Assembly (NCBI GenBank): GCA_028873845.1
Contig: JAPPNO010000037.1
Span: forward strand, 1-34,083
Source of the DNA: Gemmatimonadota bacterium
GTDB taxonomy: Bacteria; Gemmatimonadota; Gemmatimonadetes; Longimicrobiales; Gaopeijiaceae
Direction: 5' to 3'
Length of the DNA stretch: 34,083 nt
Shown: positions 33,499 to 34,083 of the stretch, one piece after another
How the letters are laid out: every line of letters begins with the position of its first letter
Numbering within the stretch: position 1 is the stretch's first letter
Notes under the pieces: generated by a model
Databases searched by the model: none
The model's input: the letters and a program-made list of their open reading frames with translations, nothing else
Told to the model about the DNA's origin: nothing
Translations under genes and position numbers: made by a program

Positions 33499-34083
33499 AT
33501 GGTTAGAAGAGCAGCAGCCATGGCCGGGTTCCTTGCACTCGTGCACGCGGGCTCGGCCGCCGCGCAGGGCAGCCTGCGGGGAACGGTTACCGCGGCAGGC
33601 ACGGGTGGTGCGATCACCGGGGCACAGGTCCGCCTGGCGGGCACGGGAGCATTCACCGGTCCCGGGGGCGCCTACGAGGTCGGAGGTGTCCCGGAGGGAA
33701 TACACGAAGTGGTGGTCACGCTCATCGGCTACGAGGCCGAGCGGCGGCAGGTGATCATTGTGGACGGCCAGCCCACCACACTGAACGTGGTGCTCACCCG
33801 GACGACGCTTGCGCTCGGTAACCTGGTCGCGGTCGGAAGCCGCCGGGCGCAGGCCCGAACCGTGACCGAGTCGCCCGTGCCCGTCGACGTGATGCCACCC
33901 GCCGAGATCCTGCGACAGGGCGACACCGATCTCGCCGACCTGATCCGCAACGTGGTCCCGTCATTCAACGTGAACATCCAGCCGATCAGCGACGCGGCGA
34001 CCTTCGTACGGCCGGCCAACCTGCGCGCTCTGGCCCCCGACCACACCCTGGTGCTCGTCAACGGGAAGCGGCGCCACCGCACG
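33499..34083 (+). CDS. TonB-dependent receptor, 5' part (runs off the window)
   Basis: The frame is open from the ATG at 33499 to the last base with no stop (195 codons). GGAGAGG lies upstream as ribosome binding site. A signal peptide (AAAMAGFLALVHAGSAAAQ) is followed by a carboxypeptidase-regulatory-like domain (GSLRGTVTAAGTGGAITGA through IGYEAERRQVIIVDG) and the start of the plug (SPVPVDVMPPAEILRQGD, IRNVVPSFNVN, NLRALAPDHTLVLVNGKRRH). The plug pattern with LVLVNGKRRHR is typical of large receptors of this type. It begins 54 bases after the solute-binding protein gene and is probably cotranscribed with it. The remainder, including the barrel, is outside the window. Confidence 0.88.
   Translation, partial: MVRRAAAMAGFLALVHAGSAAAQGSLRGTVTAAGTGGAITGAQVRLAGTGAFTGPGGAYEVGGVPEGIHEVVVTLIGYEAERRQVIIVDGQPTTLNVVLTRTTLALGNLVAVGSRRAQARTVTESPVPVDVMPPAEILRQGDTDLADLIRNVVPSFNVNIQPISDAATFVRPANLRALAPDHTLVLVNGKRRHRT

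Overview
This window is GC-rich (roughly 70 % by eye), densely coded bacterial chromosome. Several features suggest a Gemmatimonadota-like or related Gram-negative organism: menaquinone genes, TonB-dependent receptors with an N-terminal carboxypeptidase-regulatory-like domain, a 6-bladed beta-propeller lipoprotein-type protein, a GMC oxidoreductase paired with a 'gluconate 2-dehydrogenase subunit 3' protein, Tat signals and an Omp85 barrel. The phylum is an inference from gene families, not from a marker gene. I saw no rRNA, tRNA, CRISPR array, insertion sequence or phage gene.

Layout. (1) 1-2961: a truncated sugar-isomerase-like gene (-) diverges from a Tat-exported small subunit and a GMC flavoprotein (+) joined by an ATGA overlap. 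(2) 3044-4458: two convergent paralogous genes for surface Ig/cadherin-like repeat proteins. Both break off at the same point of the repeat, at a small palindrome, and each then reads into the antisense of the other. (3) 4468-12854 (-): one tight operon, lipoprotein-menF-menD-menB-menA-menE-tyrS, with 1-4 base stop/start overlaps at most joints, followed by the repeat gene. menC and menH are absent here. (4) 12955-15282 (+): polyphosphate kinase ppk1. (5) 15355-17315 (-): NAD salvage pair, nicotinate phosphoribosyltransferase and nicotinamidase. (6) 17451-18662 (+): beta-propeller protein.

(7) 18709-24368 (-): a four-gene envelope operon and the most interesting part of the window. Its order is a periplasmic kinase-like domain fused to an Omp85 barrel, a DUF4956 membrane protein, an SdiA-regulated-type propeller and a calcineurin-like phosphoesterase lipoprotein. 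Together these look like an envelope phosphotransfer/phosphatase system of unknown substrate. (8) 24504-27287 (-): TonB-dependent receptor. (9) 27643-32005 (+): an NHL-propeller secreted protein, then leuC-leuD-leuA, where LeuA lacks the C-terminal leucine-sensing domain and leuB is not present. (10) 32143-34083 (+): a Tat-type solute-binding protein followed by the 5' part of another TonB-dependent receptor that runs off the window.

Candidate control sites include an 18-bp palindrome of the form TGTAAA-N6-TTTACA inside menE, with a near copy at the start of the TonB receptor gene. There is also a tandem 11-bp repeat upstream of the Omp85/kinase operon, and recurrent GAATCGATTC palindromes upstream of genes.
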